This document shows positions 48,663 to 61,174 of a stretch of DNA of 64,000 bases, one piece after another. The notes under the pieces were generated by a model. It worked only from the letters and a program-made list of their open reading frames with translations, ran no database searches and was not told where the DNA came from. The position numbers and the translations under genes are program-made. The stretch spans positions 1,922,001-1,986,000 of the forward strand of contig CM033124.1 in NCBI GenBank assembly GCA_019321725.1. The letters run 5' to 3'. Positions within the stretch are counted from its first letter, which is position 1, and each line of letters opens with the position of its first letter. This stretch comes from Paulownia fortunei (taxonomy: Eukaryota; Streptophyta; Magnoliopsida; Lamiales; Paulowniaceae).

Positions 48663-49443
48663 TCTGTTGCTTCTGTATATCATCCGTCACCTCTGCGTGT
48701 GTGTGTTTTGTTGCTTATACATGCGATTCAAATTTTTTGTTTTTGAGTTTTTAACCCTCAATATTGCTCCTGTAACCTTCCTAAGGTGAATTTAATCAAA
48801 TTGCCGGAGGAAGGGGAGTCCTCAAAAGGTGGAGATGATGAAAAGCCTCCTAATACGAAAAGGAGACTGCGATCACGTAGTGAGTGATCATTCTGGAAAT
48901 GTCTTGTTTTATAGTCTTCAAGAAGGGTGCTTTTAAACTGAAGTCTTTTCCCTTGGTTCATTTATAGGTTTGGGCTCTTCTGAACCATTGCAATCTGAGG
49001 AGAATGCTGGAAATAGAAGGTCTTTTTGTTATACTAGTGATAAATAAACCATAGAACATCTTGTCCTATTGCAGTGAGATTTTGTTTGATTGATCCATGT
49101 TTGTTACTTTTGGCCCCTTGGGTGTTGTCATGCCAGGCCCTTTGTGAGGAGGCAGTCTGCCAGGTTTAAGGCCGTGGAATCAAAACATGCCAAGGATCTG
49201 TTTGAGATACATGATACCAAATCTCCGAAATGTCCCTTGCCTGATGAACCAGTCCTGGAAAACGGGTCAACTTCTGTGAATGAATCGGTTAAAAATGAAG
49301 ATAATAGTAGCAGTTCTGGCCTCAGATGTGAATCTCAAGAGTGTGGAAGATCATCTCTATGCAGGCCGTCACGTCTGGCTGCCAAAAAGGTTCAATCCTA
49401 CAAGGAGATTCCTATAAATGTCAAAATGCGCAGATCTGAGTGA
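47008..49443 (+). CDS. SGO1: Shugoshin (centromeric cohesin protector)
   Basis: Ten exons: 47008-47068, 47620-47771, 47859-47896, 48018-48123, 48216-48239, 48346-48414, 48493-48534, 48786-48879, 48968-49019, 49137-49443. All introns are GT..AG; the joined length of 945 bp gives 314 aa. The N-terminal part has a basic RRKLADISNLPKKPRP block, then a coiled coil from about 64 to 145 (YIEQLQKENMALVKMLAQRN, IELERLRLNLIKVQEQNQQL, LKALQHELGC). The C-terminus has the shugoshin basic motif PFVRRQSARFKA (214-225) and a final conserved RPSRLAAKKVQSYKEIPINV. Shugoshins recruit PP2A-B' to centromeres and shield Rec8 cohesin from separase in meiosis I. Which of the plant paralogues (SGO1 or SGO2) cannot be settled here. 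The start is the first of two adjacent ATGs. Confidence 0.93.
48616..48658. repeat. (CT)n microsatellite in shugoshin intron 7
   Basis: About twenty-one CT units lie between exons 7 and 8. The tract is far enough from the acceptor (48785) not to be its polypyrimidine tract. Confidence 0.93.
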
Positions 49444-49708
49444 GAACTTTTCTCACTAACTTTTAGATATTCTGTTCCCGGTAGCAAGTCACTGAACACT
49501 AATGCATTGAATTTTGGTCTCCTTAGGATTCACATGCTATCTTTTGTTGTTGTCTTTGTTCATATTTTGTTTCTTATCTGCAGAGTATGCTGCTAACCTA
49601 CTGTAAGATTTGTGCGAAATACCTTTTTGCTATAATGAATGCGCGGTGTTGTAAAGAAATTTCTGACCCAATGGTTTTATGTTTGTTGATTTTTATTTGG
49701 TTGCATTT

Positions 49709-50000
49709 GGATAGTAAGATTTGTATTTAGATTTGAGGGAATAATTTGGGAAATGATTTCAAATAATTCAAAATAGGAACTTAAGATATTTGAAATCTTA
49801 AGTTGAAATCTATATAAGGTGTATTTCAAATCTAGAATGATTTTTGAAATTTATATAAGGTGTTTTTGAAAAAATAATTCAAAATAGCAATTTAAGAATT
49901 TGAAAATTTATTGTAATAATAGATTATTTAAAGAAGTTCAATGAATTTATTATTATGAATTTAAATTTTTTAATTTCAAATTCATTAATATAAACAGAAC
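49709..50000. repeat. MITE-like family C, copy 3
   Basis: Begins near TTGCATTTGGATAGTAAGAT and carries two TTTGAAATxTATATAAGGTG words and repeated ATTCAAAATAG phrases; the right end is rich in TTTCAAATTCATTAATATAA. The same vocabulary and order are seen near 27890 and 36795. Confidence 0.5.
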
Positions 50001-51389
50001 CTCTTTTTAGGTTTTAATGCTGCCTTCGATTTGGTGAATTTCATTTTGAGGGTGGATTTGAAATTAAAAGAATTTCAATGTCTTGATTTGAAACAAACAT
50101 GACTCCAGTGAAGAAAAAATTAAGGAAACATGTTTTTCCATGTTTAGGAAAACATGTTTAGGTTGACAGGGGATAGAATAAATGTTAAAGATCTTCTTGA
50201 CTATTTGTCTTATTTTTGACAAGATAGGATTGAAGATATCAAGAATATTGTCCTTGATTTTAGACAGACTTATTGAAACTAATTTACAACAATATACGTA
50301 CATTTGTCTGCTTAAAAGACTCTTTGTATTTCTCTAAATACCTTCTATACACAATTCAATAAAAAAATAAAAATACAAATTGTTCTCATCTCTCTTTGTT
50401 GTCCTTGTAAAAATATTAAAGGAAACTATTGCTTACTTTTTGGTAATTTTATATTGATGGAAATAGGAATATTTTTATGATCACAAGATGATAAATCTTT
50501 TGAACAGAAAGAAGGTAAAATTATATAATGGGATCCGCCATATGTAGTTGAGCTACCAAAATATCATTTTGATTTGCTTGTTCTTAAAAATATTTTATTA
50601 TTTAAACGTAGTAGAAAAATAGTTTAAAGAATAAATCTTTTTTCATGATCGAGAATTCCCTTTGTACTTTATCTAGAAACCATTTTCGTCATGTTTTTAT
50701 ATTTCAAGAATTAAACATTTTTTATTTTTAATTATTCTAAAAGCAAAAGATTAATCATAAGATTCTCGTTCTTAAAAATATATATTTTTTTTTCAAACAC
50801 AAATAACGAACGAAATTCTATGATTTCTCCTTGAAGCAAATACTTTTCATGCTTATTATTTTCTTTACCAAACATATTCCAATCCAATCACCATACTAAG
50901 TGACAAAAACCCCACCCTAAGCCAACAACACTTCATGTCTAAACAGTACAAACCGTGTTGCTGCACGAACAAAAATGAGAGTGGCACTAGTAATATCAAT
51001 GTCCTTGTCCCCCTTGTTGGAGACAAACGCTCTCAAAAGAAAAAAAAAAAGATAACAATAAAATAAAATAAAATAAATTGATGGGATATTATTAACCAAT
51101 TGTCAATCTTTATTCGTAATGTTTAAGCGACCCAAATTAATGTAATCTCATAATATTGTAGCTGTTCATATCATGAACTTCAATGTCGTGAAGCAAGTAA
51201 TTAAATAATTGAAAGTACTTTAATCACAATTATATTTTTAGAAAAGACAACAAAACATATTCAAATTCAAACCCAAGTCATATTTAAAATTTTATAAAGG
51301 TGCGAGCAGGTCCTATTTTTGTTTGCAGAATATTCTAGCCTTGTTTATATTTTTATATTTTTAAATATATATAATCATATGATACTATT

Positions 51390-51605
51390 TTTTAAATATA
51401 TATTTTTTTTAATATTTTTTAAAAATAAATGAATTTAACTTATTAAGTTCTGTTTTAACGGGACAAATTTCGAATTTGTTGAAACCAATTAGAGACTGTC
51501 CATTTAAAAATATAGATTTTAATATTTTTAAAAAATAGATGAATTTAATGTATCGAGTAGGACAAATCTCGAATTTGTTGAAAGTAATTGGAGACCGTCC
51601 ATTGC
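51390..51605. repeat. Imperfect tandem duplication, period about 115 bp
   Basis: Copy 1 has ATGAATTTAACTTATTAAGT, GGGACAAATTTCGAATTTGT and TTAGAGACTGTCCATT. Copy 2 has ATGAATTTAATGTATCGAGT, AGGACAAATCTCGAATTTGT and TTGGAGACCGTCCATT. The copies are head to tail. Confidence 0.8.
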
Positions 51606-54344
51606 CATTCTTGCATGTATTGTAACTGCATGTGGTAGTTTTTTGTTGGTTTCACTTTATCCAACAATTTCAAGAATCCGAGGTTATGAATGCATTCTAT
51701 ATAAATATTGTAGGTAGGTAATGGAAAAATTCAAATCATGTTTGAATTTTGTCAAAAAGTTACAATTACAACAAATCATTTTGTCAAAAAAACGCGTTTT
51801 TTTTCATATAAAGCATCATTAAAATATGATCAAAGAAGTATGTACTAGGAATGAAATAACGATTTTTATTTTTATTTTTTTTGCATTATGCTTCTATAAA
51901 AAAGGTGCTAGCTTTTGAGTTCACATTTTTCCTCTATCTACCAATTAGATAATTAATTGAAATTATTTTCTCGTAATCTCGTCATGCACACACCCATATA
52001 TATATATATATATATATTGAAACGATGAGCTAGATCAAGAAATTATAAAAACTAACAAATACTCATAATTTTAAAGTGATTTTAACCTAAAATTTCATAA
52101 TTATAGAATTTTGAACATAATTAAAAATAAAAATAATAAATATATTATTTATCTCATAGAAAATAGTGTAAGTTTTTTTTTAAATTATACTGTAAAAAGA
52201 AAAAATAATTTATTTAAACTATAATATGAATACGTAATCGAAAAATGGGTATCAAAATTTTAAATTTTTAATCTTATTTAACAGTAACAGTAGGAATTTT
52301 TTTTTTCCATATTCCAAATCCTATGTTGTGACATACGATTTTATTTTATCAGAAAGAAATAATTTTTTGGAACGAATACTTCTAAAAAGAAAAAAAATCA
52401 ACTAAAATAAAATTTTAATAAGAAAACAAGAAATATGAACAAATCAATTTTTTGCATCATTTCTTTCTTCCATTTACAATTTTTTTTATGATTTAGATTT
52501 TAAATTTTGCCCCGACTAATTTTAGGAGAGGACGACCTTCCTCTTGATTCGTTTTTCAAATAAATACGGTGACGCAACATACATATACAAATTAGAATTA
52601 AACGTTCGCATCAATTTTTTCTTTCCTTTGCACCCACTTACAGCATAGTAAGAGATTCCCGATAGGGCAGATACACACACTATATTTCTGCTATTAAACG
52701 AATTCAAACTCATAATTTTCATATTTTATCTATTTATGTCTTACCGTAATACTCAATAATAAATTAATTAAAGATACAATAAAATGAGTAATTTATTAAT
52801 TTTGTTGCTTTTGCTAAAAGCTATGCAAAACAATTTGTGAATATCTTTGCAATGCTGAGTGATGGAGCGATCTACTTTAATTGATTAGTCCAAACATTCA
52901 ATTGTTGACGACAAAGATATAACCTTATAAAGTATTTTTAGATCCCACCAATTTTATATCCCACCAATAGCTGCCCAAAAGTATTTTAATAGGTTAAAAT
53001 ATGGATGATAACCAGATATACTAAAATTCAAGATTCGATCCGTTATAATTTTTAAAGATTTAGACTTAATTATTTTTTTGGATTTGGATCAATATTATAC
53101 CTATTTTATAATTTTAAAAGTAAAAAAATATATATTTTAAATATAACACTACCAAAAGTTTTTCAAAAATAATATTTATATAAATACATTTAACTTAAAA
53201 ATAAAAAATAAAAAAAATAAGTGAAGGGAGAATTTAAAAATAAAAATTTAAAATTCATTTTAAACTCAGTTTATCTACATCCGAATTTGAAGGTACGGCT
53301 GCCATCTGTACAGTAAAGGGATAAATAAAGCATCATAGTTGCAAGTAGTTGAATTGTTAATCATTACCCTTTTGAACAACACGAAGCCCTAAACCAATAT
53401 TGGGTAACATTAACCACTAATTAATTTTTTAACCATACTTAGGGTTAGAGAACTCATGTTCCAAAGTGAGACACTATGGCTGAACATGGGATTAATTAAT
53501 TTAATTATGTTGGATTAGTGTGGAAAAGTTAGTTTTGAATGTGGGTTTGTGCCCAATTGTGCAATCAATTTTTATTATCCAAATCTTTTTGATTGACAAG
53601 TGGAGAGATTTGGATATATTTTTTTTCAATTACTTTGTGTGAGAGAGAAATATGAAAAGAATAAACTGAACGAGCTTATATAATAAAATGAGATTGAGCT
53701 TATATTATAAAATGAGTTTGGGTCAATAATTTGACCAATTGATCAATATTTAAGTTTTTATATTAATGCTTTTAAGTTAATGAAATGTAGCAAAGGCTTT
53801 CATGAATGAAAAAAATAAAAAAAAAATGCTACTTATAGTATGACACGAAGATGGATTTGAGGGATATCCAAAAAAATAATTAGCTACACTTACAGATTTT
53901 TTATGTTTTGAATACCACGACAAATGATTGAGGAAAATATGATAAGACGTGAGATTATTAATTATATTATTTAATAAATTTTAGCATATTTTATATGATT
54001 ATTCAAATGATATATTAGTCAAAATTTTTATAAAATGTGTATTGATAGATAATTATACGGATTATTATTTTTTTGATTAATTTATTTTTAATTAAATATT
54101 CTCATAAATTTGTTTATGTTTAAATTATAATATGTGGTCTAAAATCATGCGTATTATAGTTAAAATATATTCTAAATATTTTAGATAAGAGGATGTGAAT
54201 TATTTATAAAAAATCATCAATTGTATTGGGTTTGAAATTTTATTATGGGTCATCATCAATATAAATAAATATTTAATTAGGTTGAATATTTTAGTATATC
54301 CAATATAATCAAACGAAGTAAACAAGCTATCGTAGTATGATATA

Positions 54345-54690
54345 AGGATGGCAATAAGATGGGTCCAAACTTAGAGTTGTCTCAAATCCATCTTGTTTGG
54401 GTGAATTTTATAATATAATGAGTTTGAGTTGGGTTTTAAGTTCCGACTCATACTTGAATCGTTTATTTTTTTTTAAAATATTATATATATTTATATGATA
54501 TTTTTATAAAAATAATTTTTTGTGAAATTTTTAATAACATTATTTTAAAATAATATAATTTTTAATTTTTTAAATTATAAAATAAGTTTAATGTATTTAT
54601 CCACCAGATGGATACGAGTTTTTAAAAATCTTAAGTGATTAGATATCAAGTCTAGATAAATCCTATCCAAACTTGACTATTGTCATGTCT
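54345..54690. repeat. MITE-like family B, copy 1
   Basis: The left end AGGATGGCAATAAGATGGGT and the reverse complement of the right end (GACATGACAATAGTCAAGTT) form imperfect terminal inverted repeats. The interior contains TATATTTATATGATATTTTT and other AT-rich words found in the same order in 61521-61896. This is a non-autonomous DNA element of hAT-like appearance; superfamily is inferred. Confidence 0.65.
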
Positions 54691-54699
54691 AATATGACA

Positions 54700-57600
54700 T
54701 AGGATGATTAAATGAAGATACCTAATTATATTATCTTGTTTAAAATTGAATGTTAAATTGATGTCTTTGATCCATCAACTTCACTATTTTATAAATGAAT
54801 TAAAAATAACAATATTTAATTTAACAAGTAATAGGGATTGAAACTTATATAGAATCAAAATCAATAAAAAATTTATACAAAAAAATTGCAAAAAATTAAA
54901 ATGAAGCCAATTGAAAATTTAAATGTGTGCAGAGGGCAGTACGTCCTAACTCATAATATTTGGAACCCCACCAGAAAATTAATATTTTAAACAAAGTAAT
55001 AAGGTAAATATATCAATTCTAGGATGAGTGTGGACCCCACGCGCTAACGCGTGGTTGAGCAGTATCTCTTAAACAGCGACTCTAAGAATTAGTGAAAAAT
55101 TCAAGCCGTCATTTTTTTTCTCCAGAAGCGTGCCTTTAATTCTCCTAAAGCTTTTCATCAGGACCCTACCCATTTATTTTCTCTTTTTCTTTCTCCTTCT
55201 TTTGTATTGTAGATTGTTAAGTCGATATGGGAGAAAAAAATGAAAACAATTTAACGTTATCTGAGCCAAATTTATCTATGAAAACGACTTTAGAGGTTCA
55301 TTGATTTAATGTATAATCTAAATAAATTTTAAATATAATTGTATCGACGATTAAATTTAATCTTGAGATTTATAAATCAACCAAAAAATTAATAAAATTT
55401 ACGAAATAATATAATAGGTTTCTTGTTTTACTATTTCATTTCATTTTTTCTGGGTTTGCTTGTTTTTCTTTAAAAAAAAAAAAAACTAAAACCCTCAAGC
55501 AACAATATTGCAGATAATTATAATTTCTCCGCAATTCTTGTGCGCATATTTGCAAGGAATATGGTTATTTAAAAATAAAAATAAAATATGTTATTAAATA
55601 TTCGATTTGAAATTGATAGTTAAAAATTTATTTGAGTTTGGTTTTACGATCACAACAAACCAACCAAACTTAAATTTATTTTTTCATTTAATAAGATCTA
55701 AAATTTGATTTAAACCTGATTCGATAAGTGAAAAAAGTAATAAAATATATGAAAAAAATTTAAATTACTCGAATTCGATTAAAATTGATTAACAATTAAA
55801 TCAAAATCATACATAATTTTTGAAATTCAATAAAAAATAAAATAAATTTAAATATTAATATATTAGAGTCGATTTAATTTATTTACACCCTTAAAATTTG
55901 ACGTGTGTATCACTTGATTAAGGGGCAATAATTGTGAACCAACATTAAAACCCTGATGCAAACTCATCAAATGTTTAAAATCGAAGCTATAGCCTTTAGT
56001 CATTTCTTTTTACTTAACAAATGATTCTTGAAAATAAAGAATTTAAAATTTCCTTCTTATATTTATCCTAAATCTAAATTGCTTTTCAATTCCAATTCCA
56101 ATGAACGAAAAATATTGTTCATATTCTTGATTTTAGGTTTCGTTCAAGTTTGGATCGAATATATATATATATATATATATGTTTGTGCAATATATTGATT
56201 ATTGGATTATATATATATATATATGTATTCATATAGACTGATACCGCTTGAAATATTATTCGAACATGTAATGTATTTAGGGTTTCAAAATATAACACAA
56301 TTAATTATCTAAAACACAATAATTAATTAATTATACATATTTTTATAATATATAATAATTTTAAAATTTTAATATCAACGTAACAAATTTGAAATAACCC
56401 ATCTATTGATATTGCAAATAAGATCTATTTCTATAATAATTACATCTTGATCTCTCTATTAGCTCCTTAGATTGCCATATAAAATAACTCTGCTGAATTT
56501 CTTAGATTATAGTAATCTAATCCACAACTTATATAAAAGTTTCTTTGTATCTTTTTTTTTTTTTTAACTTTTTTTGTGTAAAAAATAGAACTAGAGGGAG
56601 AATCCATCAGCCATTTTCTGAAATCAAATTAGAAAAAAAAAAAAGAAATATACGGACAAATCCTATGTTAAGTTAAAACGACAAATAGTAATTCTTGAAA
56701 TAAGATTGAAACGACAAATACTTCACTTCTTTTAAACCTCCTTAGCCTTTATTCAGAAAATAATAATTTATTAAATCTATATAAGTAAATTAATTATAAT
56801 ATTTATTTACAAATGAGTCAAAAAAGGGTAAAGCACGAGCGTATAAGAAAAAGTCCTAAAATCAAATATTTGCAATCATTGGATGGCTGAATAATCTTTA
56901 TTTTTAGCCTAACCTACATGGGTAGAGTTTGAATTATGTCTAGGCCTAATATGTTTGTACTAGAATTTGTGGAATAGCCAAAAACTTTATTTTTCAATTA
57001 ATGAATAATAAAATAATCATGGGAGTGAGCTTAGGACAAAATTTGGTTGAAAATCCAGATCAAAATATACAAGAAATATTTCAACACTTGAAGAAACTTG
57101 CCCTTTTTTCGGACAGATTTGAGTTATCTTCTTGATAATAAGGATTTTGCAATGCTTTTCCTCAGTAAACGGCGAAAATCATGTAGCAAACACATCAACT
57201 TGTGTTGCTAGGAAAAAAAAAAAAAAAAAAATCAAATCATGCAAATGAATAGATTCTAGTATGTAATCAAGTACTATCGATCTTGGGTGCTAGAATACCA
57301 AATCAAGAGTTGGGTTCAAGAATAGACAGGCCAGAAGCTTTGTAGCTATATAAAAATTTGTAGTGTCTTACTCCTATTTCTTCACGGAACTTAGAAATTT
57401 TCTACGTGCGACACTCAATATGAGGATGTCTGAAAAGTGTTGTACCAGTGAGTGAAAGAGCAAAAGTAAGGAAGTAAAGGTGTGGCTGTTTGTCTTTTCG
57501 TTTTTTTTATTTTAATTTTAAAAGAAAAATGTGAATTTTTTTTTTTTAAAAAAAATAAGAATGAACTTTAAGAGTGTAATGGATATTTGACGAGAGTGTA

Positions 57601-58455
57601 ATGATAATCGTTGATGTGATTTTTTTTTTTTTTTTTATGTGAACTGATGATTGAATGTGTGAAAATTTTTATAGAAAAAAATTATGGAATATTGTTTGAA
57701 AGTCAATTTTTCTATAAGAATTTTTCTTTGCTAATTTATTTTGTTTTTAATGTAAAATTTATTATTAGATAATTTTTTTCTATCGGTATTGGATTTGTAT
57801 TAAGTATACAACTAATTACAATTTATGTTCAGGGCTTTCTACATATGTATGCTAGCATATATATATATATAGATGTATGTGTATAGACACAGATGTACTT
57901 TATTTGTATTAAAAAAATGCGCTAAATTAGATAACGGTAATTATATTTTTATATAATGGAACGATAATTATATAAATTTAGCAAGAATATAACAAAATTT
58001 CTTGTATATATACATATATATTTTATATATGTATATATATCTTTTGTGCACCAAGTTAATTTTTTTTTTACTATGTATTTAACTAAATTATATGAAATTG
58101 TTTATACAAATCCAAATCAATACGGGAGGAAGGGAGTTGCTGTGGCTCATAAAAATGAATTGATTGATTGAAACCTTGAAGCTAATAAAAAACATATAAT
58201 TACATTATGCAAATTTATACATACAGCCACTACGTTTAAATATATTGGTCTAGTACATTGATAAAATTGTTATTTAAATATTTTCATAAATATTTCATAT
58301 GTTTAATTAAGTTAGTCAAATAGTTTACTTAGCATTAAGAAAATAATTAGTTAGATAACAGACTTTAAACAAAAGATAAATACCATTTTTTTTCTCTTTT
58401 CCTTATTGTTTTCTTTTTATTCTTTCTCCCCTTGTTTGTCTCTTAAACCAATATT
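54700..58455. other. AT-rich intergenic DNA
   Basis: No gene is supported. A perfect 7-bp-stem hairpin, CCACGCG-CTAA-CGCGTGG, lies at 55037-55054. TA arrays are at 56159-56180 and 56205-56224, A/T homopolymers at 57211-57228 and 57619-57637, and further TA-rich arrays at 57855-57875 and 58000-58040. Confidence 0.5.
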
Positions 58456-58460
58456 GTCAA

Positions 58461-58875
58461 ATCGAATCGAACCAATCGGTTCAATCAGAAATTCGAGGTC
58501 AGTTCAATTCGGTTAGCCCAAAAACTATTTTGATTGATTTGGTCAAAACTAGTCAAAATTGGTTAAACTGATTAAAATTGCCCAAAATCAGTCAAAACCG
58601 ATTTGATCGGTTTTAATATTTTTTTTTAATTTTTAATTTTTAATTTTTATAAAAGTTTAAATTTGATATTTTATTATATTTATGTGATTATTTAAATTTT
58701 ATATTTTGTTATATGTATTTTTATGTAATTATTTATTTATTTTTATATTTAAAATGTATTACATAATAATTAATTTATTATATTATTATTTTATATAATA
58801 AAATAAAAATATATAATTAATTTTTATTAAATCGGTTTGATCGTCGATTGAATCGATCCGACCAATTGAATCATT
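58461..58875. repeat. MITE-like family A, copy 2
   Basis: The left end ATCGAATCGAACCAATCGGT and the right end GTTTGATCGTCGATTGAATC are imperfect inverted repeats. The AT-rich interior matches 34911-35262 in order (TTTTATTATATTTATGTGAT, TAATTTATTATATTATTATT). No coding potential. Confidence 0.65.
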
Positions 58876-59427
58876 AATTTTAATAAAATTAATTTGATTA
58901 TCGATCCAGTTATGAAAACATTGTTTTTCTAGTGTCACCACAAGCATCACTCCACCGCCACACCAATGTCACCAACTCGACTCTACCACTTTCGCCACCG
59001 ACTTGAGGCAAATATATTAGCAAAACAACAGGAGCCGCCTCCTCTAACCGAAACTGTTACCATACATTCCCAAAATAAAAATTGTAGAAATTGTAAAACA
59101 TAGGAGAAATGGATGTCGTTTGGCATCTTATGTTGTTTAGAAGTGAAAGAGATGAATTCTGGTTTACAAGAGTTCGTGACTTTGCCTGAATCCGCTATTT
59201 TACATATGGGTTTAGCTTTTGATGATAAAGTGTGGTAGTTTTTGGTATTTAAGGAATAAAACATTTTAATAAATTGCTGTTAAATCAAAATACTATTGAG
59301 ATTGACTATTCTCATCATTTTTCAAACTATTTAGCAAGTTTTTTCTCTAAGAATTTGCTTTTGATTGAGGTATATTTTTTGGGTTCTGACACTCACTTAG
59401 AATTTTTCTTTGGGTGTTTTGGAGTTA

Positions 59428-60010
59428 TATCTCCCAATCAATCAAAGGTCCATCCATAAATGAGATTTAGAGATGAATTTTCGTGAAATTTTTTAACAAG
59501 CAATCACTTCTTAAGCCTTTGAATCTCAATCCCACCCAAAATATTTGATTGAATAGCTCATTTTTTATTTTTATTTTTATTTTTTTAATACACATGTTCT
59601 GAAATTAAATTCTAAAATCCCAACATCCGTCCCCTATCTCCCAATCAAGCAAAGGTCCATCGGGAGAAATGATTAAATCCTGAAATCCCAACATCCGTCC
59701 CCTATCTCCCAATCAAGCAAAGGTACATCGAGAAATGAGGCTCAGAGATGAACTTTTGTGAAAATTTTTAACAATCCCAACATCCGTATCCTATAACCTT
59801 GGAGTAGGTAAATTGCGAGATATGTTTCAACTGGTTCCCAAGTTCCCCTCATTAACTTTGTATACTTCTGCGCTTAAGGAGTCGATTCCAAAATAATTGC
59901 ATCATACCAAACTTCAGCCGTAGGGTTCCACTAGCACCACAGTGATTGCTTCATACTGAAATTTAATGGTACGTTCCACTAGCAGCACAACGATTGTTTC
60001 ATACTGTAAG
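59428..60010. repeat. Local repeat cluster with a 68-bp tandem pair
   Basis: Two copies of a unit containing TCCCAACATCCGTCCCCTAT and AATCAAGCAAAGGT lie 68 bp apart (about 59604-59671 and 59672-59739). Partial copies flank them at 59428 and 59770. Further on, a word TTCCACTAGCA…CACAxNGATTG…TTCATACTG occurs twice (59926 and 59971). The second half is related to 41430-41600. Confidence 0.75.
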
Positions 60011-60685
60011 GACTACTTGCTCTTTTCTTAAACAAAGGAGGGGACTAACTTAATGGATTCCTAGCCCTCCGTCCGACTCTCTTCCCCCATTCCACACAAG
60101 CACAGGGGGAGAGGGTATAACTAAGATGAAGGCGCTGCTCTCAAATCACTATACTGTGAGAATTCATTTTTCTCACCCTAACTTATCTACTAAAGAGAGT
60201 GATATTCAAGAATATCTCACTTTTAGTTTCTACTTTTCTATGTATCAAATACAACGGTCTCGTTTAAAATTGACAACAAATCTATCAAGTGTCTTATCTA
60301 AAATTGATGTTAAAGCTATCCATATCAGTTGATAAAGACAAACAAAAGCTAACCTAACCGTTGCTCTTGCAACAAAGTACTCAGTAATTTCTACAATCAC
60401 TTATTCTAATATGAACTCGAAGAAGGTCTCAATACCCATCAAAATTGAAAAATTAAAACCCTATCAAATTCTCAAAGTTGTTTTCACGTTAACTTTGACA
60501 ACTAAAACCACATCAATGAGATTAGACCCTTATACTGTATAATTAGGGACTTTGGACTTTTGGGATTAAGTCTCATTTATATTTATATGAGTACTAATAT
60601 ACTTTAATAATAGTTTAACAAAATCAATTAATCTTGAGTATTAGACATATTTGAAATTGGAAATGAAAATAAACAAAGAATATTA
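60011..60685. other. Intergenic spacer, nothing recognised
   Basis: Moderately AT-rich; the short reading frame at 60126-60332 shows no known domain or codon structure. I see nothing supportable here. Confidence 0.4.
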
Positions 60686-60687
60686 CC

Positions 60688-60982
60688 CACTATAGAAAAA
60701 TCGAGGAAATAACGATAAAACATTAGCAATGACTATTGTGTCACTAATATGAATGTTTGCAGCCAAAAAAAAAGAAAAACTTTATCGCAAACATTAAATA
60801 ATTCAATGTGTTAGCGACAAAATATCCGAAGTTTGCAATGATTTGTTAAGATTTCGTGGCTAAAATATTTAGCCACGCTCTTATATCGATAAATATTTTC
60901 CAGTCGCCAATACACGTTAGGGAGGATTTAGCTTGTGTTAGGACTAATTTTTTCGTCACTAAAAATCGATTTTGTTGTGGTG
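60688..60982. mobile_element. CACTA (En/Spm)-type MITE
   Basis: The left terminus CACTATAGAAAAATCGAGGA and the reverse complement of the right terminus, CACCACAACAAAATCGATTT, form inverted repeats with the CACTA signature decayed to CACCA on the right. The 295-bp interior carries the repeated 'TTAGCGAC / TCGTxxCTAA' words typical of small CACTA MITEs. The three bases flanking each end (ACC and ATA) do not match, so no target-site duplication is seen. Confidence 0.75.
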
Positions 60983-61174
60983 ATATCACATTCAAATTGT
61001 GAAGAAATTATTTATGCACAAGAATCATGATAAAAGAAGATATATTTCAAATACAAAAAGAATGCAATTTCAAAATAAAAATAATGATAAAAAGAATATT
61101 TCAATTACACAAAGCATGGCTCATGATCTCATAATTGAGGAAACCATCTGTACATATTATCCTGAGAGACGTGT

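Larger units (their letters stand above)
49444..54340. other. AT-rich intergenic DNA downstream of shugoshin
   Basis: The first few hundred bases should be the shugoshin 3' UTR. Beyond that no gene is supported. Contents: MITE-like family C copy 3 (about 49709-50000), a roughly 115-bp imperfect tandem duplication (51390-51605), a (TA)n array (51999-52018), a GC-richer repeat-like block (52500-52690), and a possible fourth member of the 'GGATGGCAA' end type (about 52997-53312). Confidence 0.5.
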
